A stretch of DNA of 64,000 bases, taken from NCBI GenBank assembly GCA_038521825.1, contig JBCBKL010000006.1, positions 62,001-126,000 of the forward strand. Reading direction: 5' to 3'. The notes under the pieces are model-generated. The model saw nothing but the letters and a program-made list of their open reading frames with translations, was not told the DNA's origin and ran no database searches. Origin of the DNA: JBCBKL01 sp038521825. Its GTDB lineage: Bacteria > Pseudomonadota > Alphaproteobacteria > Rhodobacterales > Rhodobacteraceae. The translations under genes were made by a program, and so were the position numbers. Below, piece after piece: positions 43,514 to 52,016 of this stretch (the stretch's first letter is position 1; each line of letters starts with the position of its first letter).

Positions 43514-44325
43514 ACGCGCGCGACCCTCAACCTTGGATCGAACCAGTCCCGCAGTCCGTCACCCAACAGGTTCAGGCCAAGCACGGTGATGATGATCGCG
43601 CAGCCGGGGACCAAAGCCATGTGCGGGGCAAGACTGACCAGCGTCTGGGCGTCGGCTAACATGCGCCCCCAGCTTGGCGTCGGTGGCTGTGCGCCAAGAC
43701 CGACGTAAGACAGCGCTGCCTCGGCCAAAATTCCAAGCGAGAACTGTATCGTCGCTTGCACGATCAGCAGGTTTGCGATGTTCGGTAGAACATGCTCGAT
43801 CGAGATGTGCGCCTTGCCCTTTCCGGCGACCCGTGCGGCGAGAATGAATTCGCGTTCCCACAGGCTCAACGCTCCACCGCGTGTCACCCTCGCGAAGACG
43901 GGGATGTTGAATATACCGATTGCGATGATCGCGTTGATCGCGCTGGCACCGAAAATAGCAGTGATCAGGATGGCGATGACCAGCGACGGAAAGGCAAAGA
44001 TCAGGTCGTTGCCTCGCATGATTATCTCATCTGTCCAGCCGCCTTTTTTTGCCGCTGCCCAAAGACCTAGCGGCACGCCAAGGCCGATGCCGATACCGAC
44101 GGCCACAAAGGCCACAGCGATGGACGTACGCGCGCCGACCATGACCATCGAGAGGATGTCTCGCCCGATCTGATCGGTGCCCAGCCAGTTTGTAGCGTTT
44201 GGTGGCATCAGCTTGGCCGGAATATTCAGGCTCGCGTGATCGAAGGGTGTCCAGACAAAAGACAGGAGCGCTGCAAGCACCACGAGCGACGAAAGCGTTG
44301 CGCCTAGGATTAGGTTGCGGGTCAT
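43510..44325 (-). CDS. Oligopeptide-type ABC transporter permease (DppC-like)
   Basis: A 271-residue permease with about six membrane helices. The family signatures are GTDQIGRDILSMVMVGARTSI near the N-terminus and the EAA-like loop AARVAGKGKAHISIEHVLPNI. Pairs with the DppB-like permease just upstream. ATGA overlaps on both sides. Confidence 0.93.
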   Translation of the reverse strand: MTRNLILGATLSSLVVLAALLSFVWTPFDHASLNIPAKLMPPNATNWLGTDQIGRDILSMVMVGARTSIAVAFVAVGIGIGLGVPLGLWAAAKKGGWTDEIIMRGNDLIFAFPSLVIAILITAIFGASAINAIIAIGIFNIPVFARVTRGGALSLWEREFILAARVAGKGKAHISIEHVLPNIANLLIVQATIQFSLGILAEAALSYVGLGAQPPTPSWGRMLADAQTLVSLAPHMALVPGCAIIITVLGLNLLGDGLRDWFDPRLRVARV

Positions 44326-45269
44326 GTTCGCTGCCTCAGCCGTGGGTCTACGGCGGCATAGGCCAGATCGACGGCAAAGTTCACGACGATCACGGCAAAA
44401 ACCAGCAGCATAGTGACTGATTCGACCACGATAAGATCCCGTGCCGAAATGGATTGGAAGATCAGTCGCCCGAGGCCAGGTAGGTAGAAGACCTGCTCGA
44501 TGATGATGCCGCCCGCCAGCAAGAACGCGAATTGGAGGCCCAAGATCGTGAGAACTGGGATCAGCGCGTTGCGCAGCCCATGCCGCCAGAGGGCCTGCCC
44601 GGCGGTCAATCCCTTGGCTCTGGCTGTTCGCATGTAATCCTCGTCAAGCACATCCAACAGTGCCGAGCGCATGACGCGTGCGAGGATCGCCGCTTGGGGG
44701 AGCGCCAAGGCAATCGCGGGTAATGTTAGGCTCCAGAGTCCGGCAAACAGACCCTTATCCCAACCAACGAAACCGCCTGCTGAAAACCAGCGCAGATTGA
44801 TGGCGAAGATCAGCACCAGCATCATGGCGAACCAGAAATTCGGAACGGCGACACCAAGCTGCGTTGCCCCCATCACCGCAACATCGCCGGGGCGGCCCCG
44901 ACGCGCAGCGGCATAGATACCGGCCGGAAAGGCAATGAGTGTTGAAAGCGTCAGTGCATAGAGCGCCAGGGGCAGCGAAACCCAAAGGCGATCGGCGATC
45001 ATTTCTGCAACAGGCGTCCTGTACTGATAGGATGTCCCGAAATCGCCGACGAGCATCCCACCGACCCATTCAAGGTACCTTTGCCACTTTGGCGCGTCGA
45101 GCCCGAGTTCGGCCCGAAGGGCCGCTAGCGTGTCGGGTTGCGCATTGATCCCTAGCATCAAGCTTGCCGGATCGCCCGGCGCTATCTCGATCACAAAAAA
45201 GATCACCAGCGACGCAATCGCGAGGCTGACCACCAGAGAAGCCAAACGTTTCAGGGTGTAACGCAGCAT
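44322..45269 (-). CDS. Oligopeptide-type ABC transporter permease (DppB-like)
   Basis: A 315-residue permease beginning MLRYTLKRLASLVVSLAIASLVIFFV, with the EAA loop YMRTARAKGLTAGQALWRHGLRNALIP. Six membrane helices are expected. In most such operons the substrate-binding protein gene lies directly upstream; here it is 3.4 kb away at 48694, with other genes in between. Confidence 0.93.
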   Translation of the reverse strand: MLRYTLKRLASLVVSLAIASLVIFFVIEIAPGDPASLMLGINAQPDTLAALRAELGLDAPKWQRYLEWVGGMLVGDFGTSYQYRTPVAEMIADRLWVSLPLALYALTLSTLIAFPAGIYAAARRGRPGDVAVMGATQLGVAVPNFWFAMMLVLIFAINLRWFSAGGFVGWDKGLFAGLWSLTLPAIALALPQAAILARVMRSALLDVLDEDYMRTARAKGLTAGQALWRHGLRNALIPVLTILGLQFAFLLAGGIIIEQVFYLPGLGRLIFQSISARDLIVVESVTMLLVFAVIVVNFAVDLAYAAVDPRLRQRT

Positions 45270-45294
45270 TAACCGGAGGTTACGGGGGTGCCCC

Positions 45295-45927
45295 TCAGCC
45301 GTCCAGACTGCAATCCTTGAGTGACCGTATCAACGCTGCTGGATCTTGTGCGAGGGCGGCATGGGCCAACGCCTTGACGGTGTCGAGGTAACAGTCCTGC
45401 GGCCATCCACACGTTTGGGTCAGGTGTTCCCAGTTTCTGACCGAGATGAGGGTCCACAGCAGATCTGTCGCTACTGCGACGTCCACACCGTCCGGTAACA
45501 CGCCGTCTCTGTGCAATGCCTCGACAGCGGCTGCGCATCCTTCGCGCACGTCAGCCATCCGCTCGGACCATGCGGCGGCGGCTTCGGGGTCCGTTGCTTC
45601 GACGGCCAGAAGCGCGCGCGCTACGCTGTAGATCTTGGGGATGTAACCGCACCAAGCATCAATGAACGCATCAAGCCGTTCGATGCCGCCCTTGGCATTT
45701 CTGCTGGGCACGAGGCGCTTGTCGATCTCGAAAACCTGATCCTGATAGCGCGTCGTGGCAACCAGCAGTTCCAGCCTGGAAGGAAAGTGTAGGTATAGCG
45801 CTTGTCGGCTGATACCAGCCTTTTTCGCAATATCGGACATGCGGGGCAGTGCGGTTGTCTGATCTTCGAGCAGCGACCAAGCCGCTCTTAGAATTCGAGT
45901 TCGGGTATCGATTTTTTCGCTTGACAT
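45295..45927 (-). CDS. TetR/AcrR family transcriptional regulator
   Basis: A 210-residue regulator with an N-terminal helix-turn-helix (MSDIAKKAGISRQALYLHFPSRLELL) and a ligand-binding C-terminal domain. The ATG at 45927 lies inside the first of three TTGACANNNTGTCAA palindromes; an ATG at 45942 would add five residues. It should repress itself and the divergent oxidoreductase gene. It could also act on the downstream ABC operon, which starts 25 bases after its stop in reverse order (transporter genes are read away from it on the same strand), but no site was seen there. Confidence 0.85.
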   Translation of the reverse strand: MSSEKIDTRTRILRAAWSLLEDQTTALPRMSDIAKKAGISRQALYLHFPSRLELLVATTRYQDQVFEIDKRLVPSRNAKGGIERLDAFIDAWCGYIPKIYSVARALLAVEATDPEAAAAWSERMADVREGCAAAVEALHRDGVLPDGVDVAVATDLLWTLISVRNWEHLTQTCGWPQDCYLDTVKALAHAALAQDPAALIRSLKDCSLDG

Positions 45928-45935
45928 GGTGTCAA
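45921..45935. promoter_or_regulatory. TetR operator palindrome 1
   Basis: TTGACATGGTGTCAA, perfect 6-bp arms with a 3-base centre. Overlaps the TetR start codon. Confidence 0.65.
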
Positions 45936-45946
45936 TAAGCATGAGA

Positions 45947-45961
45947 TTGACAGCGTGTCAA
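45947..45961. promoter_or_regulatory. TetR operator palindrome 2
   Basis: TTGACAGCGTGTCAA, same arms as palindrome 1. Its TTGACA also resembles a -35 hexamer. Confidence 0.65.
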
Positions 45962-45976
45962 TTGACACAGTGTCAA
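45962..45976. promoter_or_regulatory. TetR operator palindrome 3
   Basis: TTGACACAGTGTCAA, directly adjoining palindrome 2, 28 bases before the oxidoreductase ATG. Confidence 0.65.
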
Positions 45977-46003
45977 GGCATCGAGATTCGAAAGGAAGAT
46001 AAA

Positions 46004-46600
46004 ATGAAAAAGGTGTTTATCTGGGTTGCACATCCGCGGGCGCAGACGCTTTGCGCGGGCCTTGCGGATGCATATCAAAAAGGGGCCGAGGCCTCGGGCG
46101 CCGAGGTTCGTCGCCAAGATCTGAGCGATATGGCGTTCGAGATGGTCTTTGACGGCTACAAGGATATGGGCGGAAGAAAGAAAGAGCTCGATCTCGCGCC
46201 TGATCTCAAGGCATGGCAGGACAACATCAATTGGGCGGACCACATTCTAATAGTTCACCCATATTGGTGGGGCGCCATGCCGACCAAAGCCAAGGCTGTT
46301 CTGGATATCGCATTGGCCCCCGGTTTCGGCTTCAAGTACCATAAACGCGGCGTCAAATGGGACAAGCTGCTCGACGGCAAGACGGGTGATGCGCTGATCA
46401 CCTCGGATACCCCGCCTCTGCTCGACACACTGCTCTATTTCAAGCCCGGTCGCCGGGTGATCAAGAATCAGGTCATGGCGTTTTGCGGGATCAAGCCGCG
46501 TGCGATCCGGCAATTCGGATCGGTAAAGCTCGCTACCGAAGAGAAGATAGCGAAATGGCTGCGCCGGGCAGAGATGATGGGCGCCCGAGCCGCAGCCTAA
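46004..46600 (+). CDS. Flavodoxin-fold NAD(P)H-quinone oxidoreductase
   Basis: A 198-residue protein of the NAD(P)H dehydrogenase (quinone)/KefF/MdaB-type flavodoxin-like fold. Features: VFIWVAHPRAQTLCAGLA, LIVHPYWWGAMPTKAKAVLD and ALAPGFGFKYHKRG-type loop. Such enzymes reduce quinones or electrophiles and are often controlled by a neighbouring TetR-type repressor. AAAGGAAG lies upstream of ATG 46004, which follows the operator array; a longer in-frame extension would cross the operators. Confidence 0.85.
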   Translation: MKKVFIWVAHPRAQTLCAGLADAYQKGAEASGAEVRRQDLSDMAFEMVFDGYKDMGGRKKELDLAPDLKAWQDNINWADHILIVHPYWWGAMPTKAKAVLDIALAPGFGFKYHKRGVKWDKLLDGKTGDALITSDTPPLLDTLLYFKPGRRVIKNQVMAFCGIKPRAIRQFGSVKLATEEKIAKWLRRAEMMGARAAA

Positions 46601-46622
46601 GAACCAGATTTGGAGAACTGAT

Positions 46623-47090
46623 ATGTATGATTTTCTACCATTCGCAACGACCGGGTTGGCGCTGGGCGCGGCCCTGGTCGCAGGGGTATTCTTTGCCTTT
46701 TCAGATTTCGTGATGCGGTCACTCGCCGATATAGAGGCCCAGCATGGGATGGTTGCGATGCAGAGCATAAACCGCAAGGTTTATCGGTCAGGTTTTCTGC
46801 CCCTCCTTATGGGACTCGGCCCGATCCTGATCGGTGTTCTGGTCGCGTCGCTGGCCATGACGGATTTGCCCGGTCGAGAGTGGCTGACTGCGGGCGCCGC
46901 GATCTATCTGGTCGGCGTCATCGGCGTCACTGTTTTGGGCAACGTTCCCATGAACAAGCGGCTCGACCGGGGTACTTTAGCGGCGGATTACTGGCCGCAC
47001 TACCAAGTGAATTGGACGATCCTGAACCATGTACGGACGGTCGCGTCGATCATTGCGGCATTCTGCTTTCTGATCGCAGGGATGTCCTGA
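46623..47090 (+). CDS. DUF1772 (anthrone oxygenase-like) membrane protein
   Basis: A 155-residue protein with four predicted membrane helices, matching DUF1772 (family signs FFAFSDFVMRSLADIE, MQSINR and NVPMNKRLD). Members include fungal anthrone oxygenases, but bacterial functions are unknown. It follows the oxidoreductase by 22 bases, so the two probably form one TetR-controlled operon possibly dealing with quinones or aromatic compounds. Confidence 0.8.
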   Translation: MYDFLPFATTGLALGAALVAGVFFAFSDFVMRSLADIEAQHGMVAMQSINRKVYRSGFLPLLMGLGPILIGVLVASLAMTDLPGREWLTAGAAIYLVGVIGVTVLGNVPMNKRLDRGTLAADYWPHYQVNWTILNHVRTVASIIAAFCFLIAGMS

Positions 47091-47114
47091 CTTGGCAACA
47101 AGAGGGGCGGCGCT

Positions 47115-48263
47115 ATGCTCCGATCCATGCTGGCGCGGCCCCTCTTCATCGGCTCTGAAGTCTATCGGCGATCATCCTACGGTCACGCGCACCCGCTTCG
47201 GATCCCCCGTGTATCAACAGTGATGGATCTGTCCCGCGCGCTGGGATGGCTCGGGCAGGAAAACTTCCGAACGGCTCCGCGGGCAAAAGCCAGGGCGCTC
47301 GAAGTCTTCCACACACCTGACTACCTTGCTGCCCTCGAACAGGCAGAGCAGGATGGCGCAGTCGATGACGCTGTACGCAAGCGGCACAATATCGGCACTC
47401 ACACCAACCCCGTTTTCCCAGAGATATGGCGTCGCCCAACTACCTCAGCGGGCGGGTCGCTACTAGCCGGTGAATTGTTGCGAGGCGGTGGAATTGTGTA
47501 TCATCCGGCCGGCGGTACACACCACGCCTTTCCCGATCGCGCAGGGGGTTTTTGCTATCTCAATGATCCGGTCCTCGCGATGCTGTCGCTCAGGCGGAAC
47601 AGCGCGCGGCGCATCGCATATGTAGATATTGATGCGCACCACCCAGATGGCGTGGAGGCCGCATTCGGATCGGATGCCGACGTGCTCATGATTTCGGTTC
47701 ATGAAGAGGACCGATGGCCACGCACCGGTATGTTGGACGACGGGGGCGTCGGAACTGTCTACAATCTACCCGTCCCCAGACACCTTAACGACACCGAGAT
47801 GGGGATGATCCGGGATGAGCTGATATTACCGCTCGTGTCGGACTTCGAGGCCGATGCGATCGTGATCCAATGCGGGGCAGATGCGGTGGAGGAAGATCCC
47901 CTTTCCCATCTCACGCTTTCCAACAACGCGCATTGGTCCATCGTCGCTGCTCTGATGCAGCACGCGCCGCGGCTGTTGGTTCTGGGTGGCGGCGGTTACA
48001 ATCCATGGTCTGTGGGGCGTTTATGGACGGGTGTCTGGGCGACCTTGAATGGCCATGAGGTGCCGGATCGTTTGAACGACGAAGCTGAGGCGATACTTAG
48101 AGAGTTGAGTTTTCCGGGAAACAGTCGCGGCAGAAATCCGCCCGATCACTGGTTTAACACGCTGCGGGACGAGGCGCGGCTGGGTCCGATCAGGCCTGAG
48201 ATCAGAAGGCGCGTGGCCGCGCTTGTGACCCGCGCGCCGATTGCTCAGGCCTCGTCGGCATAG
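47115..48263 (+). CDS. Histone-deacetylase family (AcuC/acetylpolyamine amidohydrolase-like) protein
   Basis: A 382-residue zinc-dependent deacetylase-fold protein. Catalytic residues are intact: HH at 136-137 (GGTHHA), zinc ligands Asp173 and His175 (VDIDAHHPDG), Asp261 (EEDP), and the active-site Tyr295 (GGGGYN). Bacterial members remove acyl groups from polyamines or lysines. It starts 24 bases after the DUF1772 gene and is probably part of the same rightward transcript. The last 19 bases overlap the convergent cupin gene. Real substrate unknown. Confidence 0.88.
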   Translation: MLRSMLARPLFIGSEVYRRSSYGHAHPLRIPRVSTVMDLSRALGWLGQENFRTAPRAKARALEVFHTPDYLAALEQAEQDGAVDDAVRKRHNIGTHTNPVFPEIWRRPTTSAGGSLLAGELLRGGGIVYHPAGGTHHAFPDRAGGFCYLNDPVLAMLSLRRNSARRIAYVDIDAHHPDGVEAAFGSDADVLMISVHEEDRWPRTGMLDDGGVGTVYNLPVPRHLNDTEMGMIRDELILPLVSDFEADAIVIQCGADAVEEDPLSHLTLSNNAHWSIVAALMQHAPRLLVLGGGGYNPWSVGRLWTGVWATLNGHEVPDRLNDEAEAILRELSFPGNSRGRNPPDHWFNTLRDEARLGPIRPEIRRRVAALVTRAPIAQASSA

Positions 48264-48649
48264 TCGACGTTTTCGACCGCCTCCAACCAGTTTACCATGC
48301 TGCCGTCCGCGCTTTCCTGCATTGCCATGTGGCTCATCGCATGTTCTGGGGCTGCCCCGTGCCAATGCTCCTCGCCCGGTTCGAACCAAACCGTGTCACC
48401 CGCCCTGACCGTCTGCGGCGCGTCCTGGCGTCGCCCGACTCGTCCTATGCCCGAGAGAATGTGGATGGCCTGACCACGTGGATGGGTATGCCATGCCGTT
48501 CTTGCGCCTGGGGCGAAATGGACGATCAGCGCGGTCAGGTTGCTGAGCGGATCCGCTTCGTTAACGATCGGATCCTGAAGGACATGACCCGTGAAATAGT
48601 CGGTGTTTGGCTGAACGGTCGGCCGCTCATCCGCTCGGATAATCTTCAT
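48245..48649 (-). CDS. Cupin-domain protein
   Basis: A 134-residue cupin with metal-site motif 1 in PGARTAWHTHPRGQAIHILSG (His-His-Gln/His) and motif 2 in GDTVWFEPGEEHWHGAA. Resembles the cupins annotated as carboxymuconolactone-associated or mandelonitrile-lyase-like proteins. Located 44 bases after the substrate-binding protein gene on the same strand, so likely co-transcribed with it. Confidence 0.82.
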   Translation of the reverse strand: MKIIRADERPTVQPNTDYFTGHVLQDPIVNEADPLSNLTALIVHFAPGARTAWHTHPRGQAIHILSGIGRVGRRQDAPQTVRAGDTVWFEPGEEHWHGAAPEHAMSHMAMQESADGSMVNWLEAVENVDYADEA

Positions 48650-48693
48650 TCTGGCCTCATTGTCCTGGCGGGGCTCCGCCTCTCAATGCGTGA

Positions 48694-50175
48694 CTATTCT
48701 GACCAACTCACCGCAGTCAGATCCGTGGCCTGGGTTGGGGCGTTCGCCCATAGGCCCTGCACCCCGGCTTTAGCGACCGTGAGGGCCGCAAGCTGAAAGA
48801 GAAAGCCGTTGACGTTATCAGCTGCGATGATCTTTTGGGCCTCTGACATCAACTCTGAGCGCGTATCAGGATCCGTTGTCGTATTCAGTGTCTTGATCAG
48901 ATCCTGAAACTCGGTGTTATCGTACTGAAAGTAGTAATCAGGATTGGCATAGATTCCGATATCCATCGGCTCAGTGTGACTGACGATTGTCAGCCCGAAG
49001 TTCTTGCCGCGAAAAACTGTCTCCAACCACTGCGCCCATTCCACATTGGTGATTTCGGCTTTTATGCCGACCTCAGCTAACTGGGCGGCAACGATCTCGC
49101 CTCCGCGGCGGGCGTAGGACGGTGGCGGTAGATGAAGCGTGGTTTCAAATCCATCAGCCAGGCCGGCATCGGCCAGCAACTGCCTGGCCAGCTCTGGATC
49201 ATAAGCGGTATCACCGGTCAGATCGACGTATGCGGGGTTGTGCGGCGCAAAGTGCGATCCGATCGGCGTGCCGTATCCGTACATGGCGCCGTCAATGATG
49301 GCCTGGCGGTCGATCGCATGGGCAACGGCCTTGCGCACCAGCGGATTGTCGAACGGAGCCATCTTGTTGTTTGTTGACAGGATCGTTTCGCCTTCGGTCG
49401 ATCCGACAAGGACTTGAAAGCGGGGATCTGCCTCGAATTGCGGCAGATTTTCAGGGGCTGGAAAGCCGGTAAACACATCCACATCCTCGGCCATGACCGA
49501 GGCAAAGGCCGCCGTTGGGTCTGAGATGAACTTGAATGTCGCCTTTTCCAGCGCCGGAGCTTCGCCCCAATATTCCGGGTTTCGTGCGATTTCGATCCGA
49601 TCGCCCTGGATCCATTCGACGAACTTGAATGCGCCTGTGCCAATCGGGGTCTGTTTGATCGTGTCGATGCTTTCGGGCGCTACGATGACCGCATCGCCCC
49701 ACGCCATGTTGAACAGAAAATTCCCGTTGGGTTCGGACAAAGTGACCTGAACCGCGGTCGGATCGATCACGGTCACCTCGGTAATCCCGGCAAACAGACC
49801 CTTTTGTGCATTGGTGGAATCGTCTGCGCGGGCGCGATCAAGCGAGAATTTGACATCCTCGGCATCCATGATTGTGCCGTCGTGGAAAGTGACGCCACTG
49901 CGCAGCGCAAATGTATAAACGGTGCCGTCGTCCGAGATCTCCCAGCTTTCTGCTAGGCCAGGAATTATTGAACCGTCTGATGCGAAACGGGTCAGACCCT
50001 CGAACACGTTGGAATAAAGCACGCTGTCAATCGCGCCGGCTGCGGCGCTAGTGGGGTCGAGGTGAGGGGGTTCAAGCTGCATCGCGACAACGATGTCCGT
50101 TTGCTGCGCGGCGCCCTGCGTTCCCGCTAAGGCAACCATGGCTGCTGCAATCCAGCTTTTCTTGAACGTATTCAT
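48694..50175 (-). CDS. ABC transporter substrate-binding protein, family 5 (DppA/OppA-like)
   Basis: A 493-residue periplasmic solute-binding protein. A Sec signal peptide covers residues 1 to about 23 (MNTFKKSWIAAAMVALAGTQGAA). Family-5 features: FEGLTRFASDGSIIPGLAESWE, RSGVTFHDGTIMDAEDVKFSLDRA, IGTGAFKFVEWIQGDRIEIARNPEYWG. It is the probable partner of the permeases at 43510-45269 although separated from them by a block of other genes. GGGGAG precedes the ATG. Ligand not predictable: peptides, oligosaccharides, nickel and opines are all known for this family. Confidence 0.92.
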   Translation of the reverse strand: MNTFKKSWIAAAMVALAGTQGAAQQTDIVVAMQLEPPHLDPTSAAAGAIDSVLYSNVFEGLTRFASDGSIIPGLAESWEISDDGTVYTFALRSGVTFHDGTIMDAEDVKFSLDRARADDSTNAQKGLFAGITEVTVIDPTAVQVTLSEPNGNFLFNMAWGDAVIVAPESIDTIKQTPIGTGAFKFVEWIQGDRIEIARNPEYWGEAPALEKATFKFISDPTAAFASVMAEDVDVFTGFPAPENLPQFEADPRFQVLVGSTEGETILSTNNKMAPFDNPLVRKAVAHAIDRQAIIDGAMYGYGTPIGSHFAPHNPAYVDLTGDTAYDPELARQLLADAGLADGFETTLHLPPPSYARRGGEIVAAQLAEVGIKAEITNVEWAQWLETVFRGKNFGLTIVSHTEPMDIGIYANPDYYFQYDNTEFQDLIKTLNTTTDPDTRSELMSEAQKIIAADNVNGFLFQLAALTVAKAGVQGLWANAPTQATDLTAVSWSE

Positions 50176-50328
50176 AGTTGTCTCCCCGTCTGTCCAATTT
50201 GATCAACAGCTCTGGTCCAGCTTTCCTGCAAACGCAGCGTCGATCAAGCAGAACAGGGCCGAAACTCGGTGGAACTGCGCCAATCCGCCTGCTAAAGCGC
50301 CTGCACCGTGAAAGATGGGAGGCCCAAG

Positions 50329-51162
50329 ATGAGCGCCACCGCAAAGAAATCCGCCCCGATGCCTGACGATATCCGCGCCCGCAAGGGTGGCAAACCAATC
50401 GTCAGCCTGACCGCCTACACAACGCCCATGGCGGTCATGATGGACGCGCACTGCGACTTTGTCCTCGTGGGCGACAGTGTCGGCATGGTGCTGCATGGGC
50501 TGTCATCGACACTTGGCGTGACGATGGACATGATGATCTTGCATGGTCGGGCCGTCGCACGGGGTCTGCGCCGCGCAATGTTGGTCGTCGACATGCCCTT
50601 TGGCAGTTACGAGGAAAGCCCAGAGCAGGCGTTTCGAAACGCGGCGCGACTGATGGCAGCGACCGGCGCGGCTGCAGTCAAGCTCGAAGGTGGCGTCGTC
50701 ATGGCCGATACCATCGAATTTCTCGTGGCCCGCGGCATTCCAGTGATGGCGCATATCGGTCTGACGCCACAATCTATTAACACGCTGGGCGGCTACAAGG
50801 TGCAGGGCCGAGGCGAGGCGGCCGATGCGCTGCTCGCCGATGCAAAGGCAGTTTCAGAGGCGGGTGCCTTTGCTGTGGTGCTGGAAAAGGTGCCGGAGAA
50901 GTTGGCGAACGAGATCACGCTGGCTATCGACATACCGACCATCGGCATCGGCGCCTCGTCCCAATGCGACGGACAGATACTGGTTGTCGATGACATGCTG
51001 GGTCTTTTTACAGCGTTTAAGCCGAAATTCGTGAAACGCTACGCGTCGCTCGGCGAACAGGGCGAGGCGGCGATTGCCGCCTATGCTGAAGAGGTGCGGG
51101 CGCGCACATTTCCGGCGACCGGGCATGTCTTTGGCGATACTGCACCGGAGAAATCCAAGTGA
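50329..51162 (+). CDS. panB: 3-methyl-2-oxobutanoate hydroxymethyltransferase
   Basis: A 277-residue TIM-barrel enzyme, first step of pantothenate synthesis (ketoisovalerate + methylene-THF to ketopantoate). Seen: SLTAYTTPMA, VGDSVGMVLHG (Mg/substrate site), KLEGG, HIGLTPQSINTLGGYKVQG, IGIGASSQCDGQILVVDDMLGL. ATG 50329 has GGGAGG upstream; a GTG 21 bases earlier is in frame but poorer. It stands divergent from the solute-binding protein gene with a 153-base gap. Confidence 0.95.
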   Translation: MSATAKKSAPMPDDIRARKGGKPIVSLTAYTTPMAVMMDAHCDFVLVGDSVGMVLHGLSSTLGVTMDMMILHGRAVARGLRRAMLVVDMPFGSYEESPEQAFRNAARLMAATGAAAVKLEGGVVMADTIEFLVARGIPVMAHIGLTPQSINTLGGYKVQGRGEAADALLADAKAVSEAGAFAVVLEKVPEKLANEITLAIDIPTIGIGASSQCDGQILVVDDMLGLFTAFKPKFVKRYASLGEQGEAAIAAYAEEVRARTFPATGHVFGDTAPEKSK

Positions 51163-52016
51163 TCGCGCCGATCATCCGCACTTTGGCAGAGCTGCGCAGT
51201 CTCACGCGCGCATGGCATATGGCAGGTGAAACCATCGGCGTTGTGCCAACCATGGGCGCGCTGCATGACGGGCATCTGAGCCTCGTTGCAGCGGCTAAAG
51301 AACAAACGGATCGGGTAATCGTAACGATCTTCGTGAACCCAAAACAATTCAACTCATCCGAGGACCTCGCCAACTATCCCCGGACCGAAGAGGAAGACGC
51401 GCGCAAGCTAGAACGCTTCGCGGTCGACGCCGTTTACGTGCCCTATGGCGAACAGATGTATCCTGACGGCTTTGCCACAAGCGTCTCGGTGGAGGGCCTT
51501 ACGGACGTGCTCTGTGGTGCGCACAGGCCTGGCCATTTCGACGGCGTCGCGACAGTTGTGACCAAGCTTTTCCTACAGACATCAGCCGACAAGGCGTTCT
51601 TTGGTGAAAAGGACTTTCAGCAGCTCCAAGTCGTCCGCCGTTTGGCCCGGGACCTCGACATTCCCATCGAGGTTGTCGGCTGTCCGACGATCCGTGAAAT
51701 CGACGGGTTGGCGATGTCGTCCCGCAACTTACTTCTATCGGACAGGGCGCGTGTCAAGGCGCCCCGGCTTTTTGAGGTTATGGAGGACATCGCCGAAGGT
51801 TTGCAGAACGGTGGTGCAGCCGCTGACCTGATGGCCGACGGCGTGTCCAAGCTGCAGGCCGCAGGCTTCACCGAGATTGATTATCTGGAACTCCGTGCCT
51901 GCGACACGCTCGATTTGCTTGATCGACCAACGCGATCGGCGCGTCTGTTTGCAGCTGCGTGGCTGGCGGGCGTAAGGCTCATCGACAATATCGACGTTCC
52001 TGTCTCAGCGCAGTAA
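51159..52016 (+). CDS. panC: Pantoate-beta-alanine ligase
   Basis: A 285-residue ATP-dependent enzyme making pantothenate. Seen: VVPTMGALHDGHLSLV (HxGH nucleotide site), FVNPKQFNSSEDLANYPRTEE, HFDGVATVVTKLFL and MSSRN. It starts with GTG overlapping the panB stop (GTGA). The 3' end overlaps the convergent deacylase gene by 12 bases. Confidence 0.95.
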   Translation: MIAPIIRTLAELRSLTRAWHMAGETIGVVPTMGALHDGHLSLVAAAKEQTDRVIVTIFVNPKQFNSSEDLANYPRTEEEDARKLERFAVDAVYVPYGEQMYPDGFATSVSVEGLTDVLCGAHRPGHFDGVATVVTKLFLQTSADKAFFGEKDFQQLQVVRRLARDLDIPIEVVGCPTIREIDGLAMSSRNLLLSDRARVKAPRLFEVMEDIAEGLQNGGAAADLMADGVSKLQAAGFTEIDYLELRACDTLDLLDRPTRSARLFAAAWLAGVRLIDNIDVPVSAQ

